Below, piece by piece: positions 24,988 to 34,000 of a stretch of DNA of 64,000 nucleotides. Numbering within the stretch: position 1 is the first letter of the stretch; each line of letters starts with the position of its first letter. Below the pieces are notes generated by a model. It was not told the origin of the DNA. It did not search any database and was given only the letters and a program-made list of their open reading frames with translations. The translations under genes and the position numbers were made by a program. The DNA is from Vagococcus zengguangii (lineage in GTDB: Bacteria > Bacillota > Bacilli > Lactobacillales > Vagococcaceae): the NCBI RefSeq assembly GCF_005145005.1, contig NZ_CP039712.1:837001-901000 (forward strand), given 5' to 3'.

Positions 24988-27219
24988 ATGATTGATGAAC
25001 TTATTAAAAAAATGACGTTGAAAGAAAAAATTGGTCAATTAAATCAGCGTTTATACGGTTGGCAAGCGTATGAGAAAGTTGATGGAGAAATTCACCTGAC
25101 TGATTTATTCAAAGAAGAAGTCAAAAAATATGATGGGATGGGCTGTTTATATGGTGTTTTTAGATCGGATCCATGGTCGGGGAAAAACACTGAAACAGGG
25201 CTAACAAAACAAGAAGCATTCCAAGTAGCGCAATTAATTCAGACTTATATTAAAGAAAATACTCGCTTAGGGATTCCAGTTTTATTATCAGAGGAGGCGC
25301 CTCATGGCCATCAAGCATTAGATTCTTTAACGACACCCGTTAATTACACAGTAGGAAATAGTTTTAATCCTGAACTTTATCAGCAAATGCAAACGCACGT
25401 CGCACGTGAATTACGTGAAAAAGGGGCACATCTAGCGTTGGTTTCAACGTTAGACGTTGCTCGTGATCCGCGTTGGGGCAGAACGGAAGAAAGTTTTAGT
25501 GAAGACCCCTATTTAACGGGAGAATTCACAAAAGCAGCTGTCAAAGGGTTACAAGGTGATCACCCTAAACAAGTTGGTGAAGAACAAGTCGTGGCCGTTT
25601 TAAAACATTTTGCCGGACAAGGGTCGTCAATTGGTGGGCATAATGCTGCGCCAATCGAAATTGGTGAACGCGAGTTAAAAGAAATCCACTTACAACCTAT
25701 GAGAGCAGGTATTTCAGTAGGGGCTCAAATGTGTATGGCGGCTTATAACGATTACAACGGTATTCCTTGTCATGCGAATAGCTATTTGTTAAATGAGTTA
25801 TTGCGTCAGGAATTAGGTTTTGAAGGGGCGGTCATGTCTGATGGCTGTGCTTTAGACCATTTGGAAACAATTACTGGTTCAAAAGCTGAAGGGGCGGCTT
25901 GGGCATTAGCTAGTGGCATTGATATCGGCTTATGGGATGATATGTATGGACATTTGGAAGAAGCGGTTGAACAAGGATTATTAAGTGAAAGTGTCATTGA
26001 TCAAGCTGTTCGCCGTGTTTTATCAGTTAAGGACTCTTTAGGTTTATTTACTAATCCTACGCCTAAAGTTGAGGTTAAAGATGAAGAAAGTAAACAAGCG
26101 TTAGCTATTCGTTTAGCTGAAGAATCGGTGGTGCTTCTTAAAAATGAACAAGCCACTTTACCGCTTAATAAAAATATTAAACACATCGCTGTTATCGGTC
26201 CAAACGCAGATGCTTTATATAATCAATTAGGTGACTATACGCCATTCAAACGGTCACAAGCGGGTGTTACAATTAGGCAAGGCATTGAAACCATAGCGCA
26301 AGAAAGTGGCATGACAGTTACCTATTTCCCAGGCAGTTTGATTGAGTCACCGCTTGCAGAAAATTTTGGTTTTTCATTAACCGACTTAGCTGAAGTCGAG
26401 CATATTGTCATGGTGATTGGTGGTTCTAGTGCGCGTGATTTCGACACCCAATTTGATGCAAATGGTGCGGCACTTAATGGCTCAAAGGAAATGAACAGTG
26501 GTGAAAATATTGATTTAGCTTCACTTGAATTACCATTGATTCAAAAGCAATTAATCGCCTATGTTGCTAAACTCGGCAAACCAATGACAGCTGTATTAGT
26601 GCAAGGACGACCACATAGCATTAGCGACGTATTGCCGTATTTTGACAGTATTGTGTTGGCTGGTTACCCAGGGGAGTACGGTGGTACAGCAGTTGCTAAT
26701 GTATTATTTGGCAAAATAACTCCTTCTGGAAAATTAGCGATGCCTATTCCTAAAAGTTCAGAGCAATTACCTGTTAACTACAATTATCGTGATTTACCTT
26801 TTAAGAAAGATTATTTTAATGATTCCGGGTTACCAGCGTTTCCTTTTGGCTTTGGTTTATCATACAGCGATTTCAGGTTAAGTAATCTCTCGGTTAATTG
26901 CGAAGGAAGTGTTGATTATCCGCTAATTATTCGCGGTGATATTGAAAATGTTGGTCAATACCGAGCAGCCGAAGTGATTCAAGTGTATCTTAAAAGTTTA
27001 AATAAACGAGTAGTCACTAGAGTGAAAGAATTACGTGGCTTTAAAAAAATCTGGTTAGAGCCTGGGGAAAAACAAGCCTTTGAAATAAAGTTAAGTCAAC
27101 AACAATTAGCTGAATATGATGCTCAAATGCATTATGTCCCAATGAAAGAAGCTAATATTATTATTGAAACAACAAGCGATACACATCAAGAATTAATAAA
27201 ACTAACTGAAGAGGTGTAA
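24988..27219 (+). CDS. GH3 beta-glycosidase
   Basis: A 743-residue GH3 enzyme with two catalytic domains and a fibronectin-III-like C-terminus (from about residue 645). The nucleophile is Asp285 in GAVMSDGCALDHLE. The barrel motif VAVLKHFAGQGSSIGGHNAA and the second-domain motif KTPSGKLAMPIPKSS-like (KITPSGKLAMPIP) fit the beta-glucosidase/xylosidase branch and not the NagZ branch. No signal peptide. It lies 15 bases after GH38. The substrate in an N-glycan pathway is unclear; beta-glucoside, beta-xyloside or beta-mannoside cleavage are options. Confidence 0.87.
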   Translation: MIDELIKKMTLKEKIGQLNQRLYGWQAYEKVDGEIHLTDLFKEEVKKYDGMGCLYGVFRSDPWSGKNTETGLTKQEAFQVAQLIQTYIKENTRLGIPVLLSEEAPHGHQALDSLTTPVNYTVGNSFNPELYQQMQTHVARELREKGAHLALVSTLDVARDPRWGRTEESFSEDPYLTGEFTKAAVKGLQGDHPKQVGEEQVVAVLKHFAGQGSSIGGHNAAPIEIGERELKEIHLQPMRAGISVGAQMCMAAYNDYNGIPCHANSYLLNELLRQELGFEGAVMSDGCALDHLETITGSKAEGAAWALASGIDIGLWDDMYGHLEEAVEQGLLSESVIDQAVRRVLSVKDSLGLFTNPTPKVEVKDEESKQALAIRLAEESVVLLKNEQATLPLNKNIKHIAVIGPNADALYNQLGDYTPFKRSQAGVTIRQGIETIAQESGMTVTYFPGSLIESPLAENFGFSLTDLAEVEHIVMVIGGSSARDFDTQFDANGAALNGSKEMNSGENIDLASLELPLIQKQLIAYVAKLGKPMTAVLVQGRPHSISDVLPYFDSIVLAGYPGEYGGTAVANVLFGKITPSGKLAMPIPKSSEQLPVNYNYRDLPFKKDYFNDSGLPAFPFGFGLSYSDFRLSNLSVNCEGSVDYPLIIRGDIENVGQYRAAEVIQVYLKSLNKRVVTRVKELRGFKKIWLEPGEKQAFEIKLSQQQLAEYDAQMHYVPMKEANIIIETTSDTHQELIKLTEEV

Positions 27220-27225
27220 TTAATT

Positions 27226-28617
27226 ATGGAAAAACAATTTCCAAAAGGATTTTTATGGGGAGCAGCTGCATCAGCGCCACAAACAGAAGGAGCAGCTTTA
27301 ATTGACGGTAAGAGTCCCTCTACTTGGGATAAATGGTTTGAATTAGAACCAGAATTATTTTATAACGGGGTTGGACCGGAACATACGTCTAATACCTACC
27401 ATATGTACAAAGAAGATGTTCATTTGATGAAAGAGATGTCTTTAAATTCTTATCGTACCTCGATTGCGTGGACAAGATTGTTGCCAGATGGTGAAACAGT
27501 CAACCCTAAAGCAGTTGAATTTTATCGTAATTATTTCAATGAAATGGTTGCTAATGGGGTTGAGCCGATTATTAATTTATTCCATTTTGATATGCCATGG
27601 TGGTTAATGGAAAAAGGTGGTTGGGAAGCGCGTGAATCGGTTGATAAATTTGCCTACTATGCAAAAGTCGCTTTTGAACAATTTGGCGACATCGTGAAGA
27701 AATGGGCAACGTTTAATGAACCATTAGTTCATATTGAGTGTGGTTATATGGGAGATGCGCACTATCCTAAAGTTCACGATTTCAAACGAGCGATTCAAGT
27801 CGCTTATCACACGTTATTAGCTCATGCTAAAGCGGTTGAAGCCTTTAAAGAAGTTGGAATTGAAGACGGTGAAATCGGGATTATTTTAAATCTGTCACCT
27901 GCTTATGCTAAAAGTGAGGAAGAAGCTGATCAAGCTGCCGCTTTTCATGCCGATTTATTCTATATTAGAAGCTTCTTAGATACTGTTGTCAAAGGTTATT
28001 TCCCAGAAGAGTTGATTGCAATATTAAAAGAACATCAATTAACACCAGTTGTTGAAGAAGGGGACCGTCAAATTTTTGAAGATAATACGGTTGATTTCTT
28101 AGGGGTTAACTATTACCAACCATTACGCGTGCAAGCGCCGCTGCCACAAGAATTTCCAGCAAAAGGCGTGGGCTATTTCTCAAGATACTATGACTGGCCG
28201 GATAAAGTCATCAATCCTCATCGCGGTTGGGAAATTTATGAACAAGGGATTTATGACATTGCGATGCGTGTTAAGGAAGATTACCATAATATTAAATGGT
28301 TTATTTCTGAAAACGGGATGGGTGTTTCGGAAGAAGAACGTTTCTTTGATGAAAATGGGCAAGTGCAAGATGACTATCGAATTGAATTTGTGACGAATCA
28401 CTTAACCAAATTACATCAAGCTATTGAAGATGGTTCTAATTGTTTCGGTTATCATATGTGGACGTTTTTAGACTGTTGGTCATGGTTAAATGCTTATAAA
28501 AATCGTTATGGCTATTACCGTGTCGATTTAGATGATGCGTTTAAACGTACGGCTAAGAAAAGTAGCCATTGGATGAAAGAATTAAGTGAAACTAATCGTT
28601 TAGTCATTCCAGACTAG
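27226..28617 (+). CDS. GH1 beta-glycosidase
   Basis: A 463-residue GH1 enzyme. The acid/base Glu165 lies in WATFNEP and the nucleophile Glu362 in FISENGMG. The N-terminal signature FPKGFLWGAAASAPQTEGAA has Pro where most members have Tyr in the SAYQxEG motif. Near the C-terminus the aglycone/phosphate loop reads WSWLNAYKNRYG. The Ser is as in 6-phospho-beta-glycosidases, but the Lys is shifted one position, so phosphorylated versus free substrate is undecided. There is no PTS in the island, which favours a free glycoside. Confidence 0.85.
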   Translation: MEKQFPKGFLWGAAASAPQTEGAALIDGKSPSTWDKWFELEPELFYNGVGPEHTSNTYHMYKEDVHLMKEMSLNSYRTSIAWTRLLPDGETVNPKAVEFYRNYFNEMVANGVEPIINLFHFDMPWWLMEKGGWEARESVDKFAYYAKVAFEQFGDIVKKWATFNEPLVHIECGYMGDAHYPKVHDFKRAIQVAYHTLLAHAKAVEAFKEVGIEDGEIGIILNLSPAYAKSEEEADQAAAFHADLFYIRSFLDTVVKGYFPEELIAILKEHQLTPVVEEGDRQIFEDNTVDFLGVNYYQPLRVQAPLPQEFPAKGVGYFSRYYDWPDKVINPHRGWEIYEQGIYDIAMRVKEDYHNIKWFISENGMGVSEEERFFDENGQVQDDYRIEFVTNHLTKLHQAIEDGSNCFGYHMWTFLDCWSWLNAYKNRYGYYRVDLDDAFKRTAKKSSHWMKELSETNRLVIPD

Positions 28618-28629
28618 AAGGGAGAAGTT

Positions 28630-29952
28630 TTGAAAAAAATTGACATTAAATCCATCATCGATCAAACGTTTGAGACGTTTTTAAATGATTTAGAAAAATT
28701 ATTAGTCATCCCTAGTGTAAGAGGGGATGCTAAACCTGAGGCTCCTTTTGGTCAAGCGCCAAAAGAAGCCTTGCTAAAGGTGAATGAGATTGCTGAATCT
28801 TATGGTTTTACAACGCAATTAATCGGGAATTGTGTCACGATGATTGCAATGGATGACACACCAATTGAGGAGTCATTTGGAATTGTTGGGCATTTAGATG
28901 TTGTTGCAGCAGGTGAAGGTTGGGATTATCCAGCCTATGGGTTAACAATCGATAACGGTCGCCTATTTGGTCGTGGCGTTTTGGATAATAAAGGCCCAGC
29001 ATTTGCTTGTCTATTTGCTATGAAACTCGTAAACAATTTAGGTTTACCGCTTAAACATTCGGTTAAAATCTTATTCGGGTCTGATGAAGAGTCTGGTTCA
29101 AGTGACATTGCGTTGTTTTTAAAAGAGTCAAAAGCTCCAAAGTTTTCATTTACTCCAGATTGTAAATATCCAGCAGTTTATGCTGAAAGAGGCATGCTTC
29201 GTCTGGCGTTGAAGACGTCTTTTGAGCCTGGTCAGTTAGCAGAACTTTCAGAGATTCGTGGTGAGCAACATCCGTCTTTTATTCCGTCTAATTTATCAGC
29301 CACCATCAATCAGGTGGAGGTGAAGGGAAATGGCAAAAAAGCTCCTTCAAATGCCCCAGAAGTAGGGAATAATGCAATTTTTAGATTGATGGAAGCAATC
29401 AAGCAACAGGTACATGAACCTAGATTACTAGCGTATTTAGATTGGGCGATTTCATCGATGGCGCATCAACATCAAGGGGAAGGCTTAGGAATTGCTTTTT
29501 CAGACGAAGAAAGTGGTACCTTACAATTAAGTCCATTTGAGTTTCAAAAGCAAGACAATCAGTTGTTGTTGAAATTATCCATCCGTTATCCGGTAACAGT
29601 TACTAAACATCAAATTCTTGAAAAATTACAAGAACAGTTATTTGAAGGAACTGAATTAGTCGTTGAGCGTGTATTAGACAGTCATTATATAGACCCCACC
29701 AATGAATATGTTATCGCCCTTAATGATGTATACAACACAGTGATGAATGATAATGTAAGCCCTGTCACCACTACAGGTGCAACATACGCTCGTTTTATAC
29801 CGAATACAATTGCGTTTGGTCCGTCGTTCCCTGGACAAAAAGGCATTGCCCATAACGCGAATGAATATATGGACATTAAAGACATGAAGAAAAACATTGA
29901 AATTTATTTTTACAGTATATTAGCCTTAGCTGGCGTAGGAGGAAAGATGTAA
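28630..29952 (+). CDS. M20 family metallopeptidase, PepV dipeptidase-like
   Basis: A 440-residue dizinc peptidase. Metal and catalytic residues are His88 (VGHLDVV), Asp119 (GVLDNKG), Glu153-Glu154 (GSDEESGSSD), Asp177 (TPDCKYP) and His408 (GIAHNANEY). This arrangement, with a lid domain around 190-300, matches PepV-like dipeptidases. Start is TTG behind AAGGGAG. Its stop overlaps the start of the aspartylglucosaminidase gene (TAATG), so they are translationally coupled. That suggests it trims the amino acids flanking a glycosylated Asn, or hydrolyses co-imported dipeptides. Confidence 0.85.
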   Translation: MKKIDIKSIIDQTFETFLNDLEKLLVIPSVRGDAKPEAPFGQAPKEALLKVNEIAESYGFTTQLIGNCVTMIAMDDTPIEESFGIVGHLDVVAAGEGWDYPAYGLTIDNGRLFGRGVLDNKGPAFACLFAMKLVNNLGLPLKHSVKILFGSDEESGSSDIALFLKESKAPKFSFTPDCKYPAVYAERGMLRLALKTSFEPGQLAELSEIRGEQHPSFIPSNLSATINQVEVKGNGKKAPSNAPEVGNNAIFRLMEAIKQQVHEPRLLAYLDWAISSMAHQHQGEGLGIAFSDEESGTLQLSPFEFQKQDNQLLLKLSIRYPVTVTKHQILEKLQEQLFEGTELVVERVLDSHYIDPTNEYVIALNDVYNTVMNDNVSPVTTTGATYARFIPNTIAFGPSFPGQKGIAHNANEYMDIKDMKKNIEIYFYSILALAGVGGKM

Positions 29953-30908
29953 TGAAACCATGGGGAGCAATCGCTACATGGCGCATGGCACATGATGGCG
30001 TGTTAGCAGCCAAAGAATTGATACATCAACAAGCAAGTGCGGAACTAGCTTGTGAAACTTTAATTAAAAAAGTTGAGGATTATCCTTTTTATAAATCAGT
30101 GGGCTATGGTGGTTTGCCGAATGAACTAGGGGTGCTTGAGATGGATGCAGCCTTTATGAATGGAGACACGATGGCTTTTGGTGGTGTCGCATCAATTCAA
30201 GATATTAAAAATCCGATTAGTGTGGCTCGTTTATTAAGTAAGGAAAAATTCAATTCTTTTAGAGTCGGTGAAGGGGCGCGTGAATTTGCTTTATCACAAG
30301 GATTAGAAGAAAAAACAATGTTAACCAATCGTGCAAAACGTATTTGGGAAAAGCGTGTCGAAGAAATAGAAGAGCATCAGCTAGATCCTTATGATGGGCA
30401 CGATACGGTCGGAGCAGTAACCCTAGATTTAAATGGCTCAATGGTTGCTGGTACGTCAAGTTCTGGTTTATTTATGAAGAAAAAAGGACGCGTTGGTGAC
30501 TCACCGTTTTCTGGTTCGGGCTTATATGTCGATAGTGAAATTGGTGGTGCCAGTGCCACTGGCTTAGGTGAGGACTTAATGAAAGGTTGTTTATCTTATG
30601 AAATAGTCCGTCTAATGGGAGAAGGGTTATCACCACAAGATGCGTGTGATAAAGCTGTCTATGCGTTTGACCAAAAATTAAAAGAACGATACGGCAAAGC
30701 TGGGGCAATGTCATTGGTTGCTTTGAATAATCAAGGGGAGTGGGGCGTCGCAACGAATGTTGAATTTACTTTTAGTGTTGCAACTTCGACAACTGAACCA
30801 ACGATTTATATCGCTTATCCAGGGCCTAATCAAACAACTGACATTAGTGAAGTCACACCCGAATGGCTAGAAGCTTATCAGAATAGAATAACAGCACCTA
30901 TTGATTAA
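29952..30908 (+). CDS. N4-(beta-N-acetylglucosaminyl)-L-asparaginase (aspartylglucosaminidase)
   Basis: Cleaves the amide bond between GlcNAc and Asn in glycoasparagines, giving 1-amino-GlcNAc (which decays to GlcNAc plus ammonia) and aspartate. The 318-residue precursor belongs to the Ntn-hydrolase family. The autocleavage site is HDTVGAVTLD, with Thr152 as predicted nucleophile after processing into alpha and beta chains. RVGDSPFSGSGLYVDSEIGGASATG carries the substrate-binding Arg, Asp and Gly residues (positions about 177-201). No signal peptide, unlike lysosomal or Elizabethkingia enzymes. The known family needs free alpha-amino and carboxyl groups on Asn, which fits the coupled peptidase upstream. 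Confidence 0.9.
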   Translation: MKPWGAIATWRMAHDGVLAAKELIHQQASAELACETLIKKVEDYPFYKSVGYGGLPNELGVLEMDAAFMNGDTMAFGGVASIQDIKNPISVARLLSKEKFNSFRVGEGAREFALSQGLEEKTMLTNRAKRIWEKRVEEIEEHQLDPYDGHDTVGAVTLDLNGSMVAGTSSSGLFMKKKGRVGDSPFSGSGLYVDSEIGGASATGLGEDLMKGCLSYEIVRLMGEGLSPQDACDKAVYAFDQKLKERYGKAGAMSLVALNNQGEWGVATNVEFTFSVATSTTEPTIYIAYPGPNQTTDISEVTPEWLEAYQNRITAPID

Positions 30909-30919
30909 TAGGTGCTGTT
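30890..30919 (+). terminator. Inverted repeat over the aspartylglucosaminidase stop codon
   Basis: ACAGCACCTATT / AATAGGTGCTGT is a perfect 12-bp stem around a 4-base loop that contains part of the stop codon. There is no T-run, so it may be an mRNA-stabilising or pausing element and not a full terminator. Confidence 0.5.
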
Positions 30920-30976
30920 CATAGTTTCAGTTAAAAAAGTTCTTAATTATTTACCAATCAAAAGGAGTTGAACCAT

Positions 30977-33973
30977 TTGTTAACTTATCATCAAAATATG
31001 TCTATTCAAAGTCAAAATGCAATGCCTAATCGCAATTACTATGTACCTTATGCGTCACTAGAGCAAGCTAAAACGAGTACCCATAAATTTGATTCGAGTC
31101 GGGTAATGTCACTCGATGGAACATGGGATTTTACATATTTTGAGAATGAAAGACAGCTACCCGCTAACTTTTTCAGTCAAGTCTCATCAGATTTTAGCGG
31201 TTCAATTGAAGTTCCAAGTGTCTGGCAAAATGCCGGCTTTGATCATCATCAATATGTTAATGTCACGTTTCCAATTCCGTATGATCCGCCGTTTGTTCCG
31301 ACAGATAATCCATGTGGTTTATATCACCGCACATTTGAATTAAATTGCGATGATAGCAACCGCTACTATTTGAATTTTGAAGGGGTCGATAGCTGTCACT
31401 ATGTGTGGGTCAATGGCCAATGGGTGGGCTACAATCAAATTAGTCATAGTCAAAGTGAGTTTGATATTACAGATTATTGCCAATCAGGTACCAATCACTT
31501 AACGGTTTTAGTTTTTAAATGGTCGGATGGGACGTACTTTGAAGACCAAGATAAGTTTCGTTCGTCAGGTATTTTTAGATCGGTCTATTTAGTTGAAAGG
31601 CCCCAAGCGCACTTACAACAATTTCGGGTGAACACAACCATTGATCTTGAAAAAGTAAGAGGAGACTTAATCGTAACATTTGATGATGTAGCAAATACTT
31701 TGTCAAAAAAATATTGGTTGTACGATACAAGTGGTGAACTCGTTGCACATGAGGAAGATTTCGGTGGACAGTTGGCTGTGACCATTGAAAATTGTCAGTA
31801 TTGGACAGCTGAAACGCCTAATTTGTATACCTTAATTATGGAAGTCAATGGTGAGTTCTTTAAGCAAAAAATTGGTTTTAGAGAACTGGCATGGCACGAT
31901 CGTCAAGTGTATTTAAATGGCCAGTCAATCAAGTTGTTAGGGGTTAATTATCATGACAACGACCCTATAACAACCCGAGTGATGACGCCTGAATCATTAA
32001 AAAAAGATATGTTGATGATGAAAGCCATCAACATGAACACGATTCGAACTGCGCATTATCCAAAAATGCCTGAATTTTATGAATTAGCAGATGAACTAGG
32101 TTTTTATGTCGTCTCTGAAGCCGATTTAGAGTGTCATGGCATTGTTAATTTATATGGTAATAAAGCTAATTATAATTTAGTCGGTTCAGACGAAAGCTTC
32201 TTACCGGGCGTGTTAGAACGTATCGAACGTTCGGTAGTTAATAATATTAATTTCCCGTCCATTATTATGTGGTCAATGGAGAATGAATCCGGTTACGGCT
32301 TGAACTTCGAAATTGGTCAAGCACGTACGCGTGAACTTGATCCTACTCGTTTAATTCATAATGAACGAGCGATTGAACCGGATTCAACGCGTGACAATGA
32401 TATGTCTAATCTAGATGTGATTAGTATGATGTATCCAGATTTACGTAATATTGAAAAAATGTGTCAAGATGAGTCATTGACGAAACCACTCTTTATGTGT
32501 GAATATGCACACGCCATGGGAAATGGTCCAGGTGAATTAAAAGACTACTTTGACTTAATTATGAAATATGATGGCTACCTAGGAGGTTGTGTTTGGGAGT
32601 GGGCAGATCATGCTGTGTCACAAACGCAAGCAGATGGTAGTGTTAAATACTTATATGGTGGCGATTTTAATGAAGAAGTGCACGATAATAATTTTTGTGT
32701 CGATGGTATGACGACTCCTGACCGTAAAATGACGGCTAAGTTAATCGCCTACCGTAATATTCATGCGCCATTACAATTAGTTTCGATTGATTTAGAAGCA
32801 CAACAAGTTATTTTGAAAAATATTAATCGTTTTAAATCAGCCGATGCTTATCAAGCAAGCTTACGTCTGAAAGTCGATGGTGTCATAGTTAAAGAACAAT
32901 CACTTGAACTTAGCGATTTTCCTGCTCATTCAGAAAAAACATTTTCTATAATGTCACTTGATTATGCATCAAGTCAGTTAGTGACCGTTGAGTTGGTTAT
33001 TACCTATTTAGAGGAAAGACCAATTGAGGAACATAATGTTGTTGGTATTCAAGAGTTAATTATTCATGAACCAGAACGTGTCATTGAAGTTGAAAATAAA
33101 GATGAGGCAATAGAGGGATCATCTCTTAAAGTTAGTACAAGTGAGAATCAAGATACGTTAGTTATTTCAGGTGATGATTTTAGCTATACGTGGCAACATT
33201 CACGTGCAGGATTTAAGCAGTTAACGGTAGCTGGTCAAGACCGTTTAGTTTCAACGAGTCATTTTACCATTTGGCGAGCTCCAACAGATAACGACATGTA
33301 CATTAAGCAACAGTGGCTAGGAGCGGGTTATGACCGAGCAACCTTAGCTTTACGACAGTCTCACGTGGAACAAACCGATGAAAGTGTGACCATTCAGAAT
33401 CGATATGCCCTTGTGGTAGTAGGTAAACAGCCCGTTGCACAAATTGAATTGAACGTTACCATTCAATCAACAGGGGAAATTTTAATGGATGTTACTTTTG
33501 ATAAAGATCCTGAATTTCCTGATTTACCAAAATTCGGTTTAAATTTACCATTAACGAAAGAGTTAGCTGATTTTGAGTACTTAGGTTACGGACCATACGA
33601 TAATTATCGTGATAAAAAAGAAGCTTGTCAAATTGGCGTTTATCAGTCGACCCCGATGGAAGAATGGCATCATGAATATATTAAACCGCAAGAGTATGGC
33701 AACCATGGACATTGTGAGTGGCTACGAATTGGTCAGGATCATGGTTTCGAAATTAAGGGTGTCCCAAACTTCTCTTACTTAGTTCATAGCACGGAACAAT
33801 TAACCCGTTGTGCCAATGACGCTGACTTAGTAGCAGAAGATGCGTATTATTTATCATTAGATTATCAACAAAACGGGATTGGGACCAATAGCTGTGGTCC
33901 GTACGTTCAAGAAAAAAATCGTTTTTCAGAAAACCATTTTAACTGGCAATTCAGTATTACCCCAATTATTTAA
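30977..33973 (+). CDS. GH2 beta-galactosidase, LacZ-type
   Basis: A 998-residue cytosolic beta-galactosidase with the LacZ domain order: jelly-roll, immunoglobulin-like, TIM barrel, immunoglobulin-like, and C-terminal beta-sandwich. The acid/base Glu437 lies in IIMWSMENESGYG and the nucleophile Glu509 in LFMCEYAHAMGNGPG. Metal/substrate segments include GVNYHDNDPITTRVMTPE and IRTAHYPKMPEFYELADELG. The TTG at 30977 is 9 bases after AAAGGAG; another TTG at 30968 lies inside that site. In this context it removes terminal beta-galactose from complex N-glycan antennae. Confidence 0.93.
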   Translation: MLTYHQNMSIQSQNAMPNRNYYVPYASLEQAKTSTHKFDSSRVMSLDGTWDFTYFENERQLPANFFSQVSSDFSGSIEVPSVWQNAGFDHHQYVNVTFPIPYDPPFVPTDNPCGLYHRTFELNCDDSNRYYLNFEGVDSCHYVWVNGQWVGYNQISHSQSEFDITDYCQSGTNHLTVLVFKWSDGTYFEDQDKFRSSGIFRSVYLVERPQAHLQQFRVNTTIDLEKVRGDLIVTFDDVANTLSKKYWLYDTSGELVAHEEDFGGQLAVTIENCQYWTAETPNLYTLIMEVNGEFFKQKIGFRELAWHDRQVYLNGQSIKLLGVNYHDNDPITTRVMTPESLKKDMLMMKAINMNTIRTAHYPKMPEFYELADELGFYVVSEADLECHGIVNLYGNKANYNLVGSDESFLPGVLERIERSVVNNINFPSIIMWSMENESGYGLNFEIGQARTRELDPTRLIHNERAIEPDSTRDNDMSNLDVISMMYPDLRNIEKMCQDESLTKPLFMCEYAHAMGNGPGELKDYFDLIMKYDGYLGGCVWEWADHAVSQTQADGSVKYLYGGDFNEEVHDNNFCVDGMTTPDRKMTAKLIAYRNIHAPLQLVSIDLEAQQVILKNINRFKSADAYQASLRLKVDGVIVKEQSLELSDFPAHSEKTFSIMSLDYASSQLVTVELVITYLEERPIEEHNVVGIQELIIHEPERVIEVENKDEAIEGSSLKVSTSENQDTLVISGDDFSYTWQHSRAGFKQLTVAGQDRLVSTSHFTIWRAPTDNDMYIKQQWLGAGYDRATLALRQSHVEQTDESVTIQNRYALVVVGKQPVAQIELNVTIQSTGEILMDVTFDKDPEFPDLPKFGLNLPLTKELADFEYLGYGPYDNYRDKKEACQIGVYQSTPMEEWHHEYIKPQEYGNHGHCEWLRIGQDHGFEIKGVPNFSYLVHSTEQLTRCANDADLVAEDAYYLSLDYQQNGIGTNSCGPYVQEKNRFSENHFNWQFSITPII

Positions 33974-34000
33974 TCGTTATGAGCGAGAAAAGGAGTTAAT

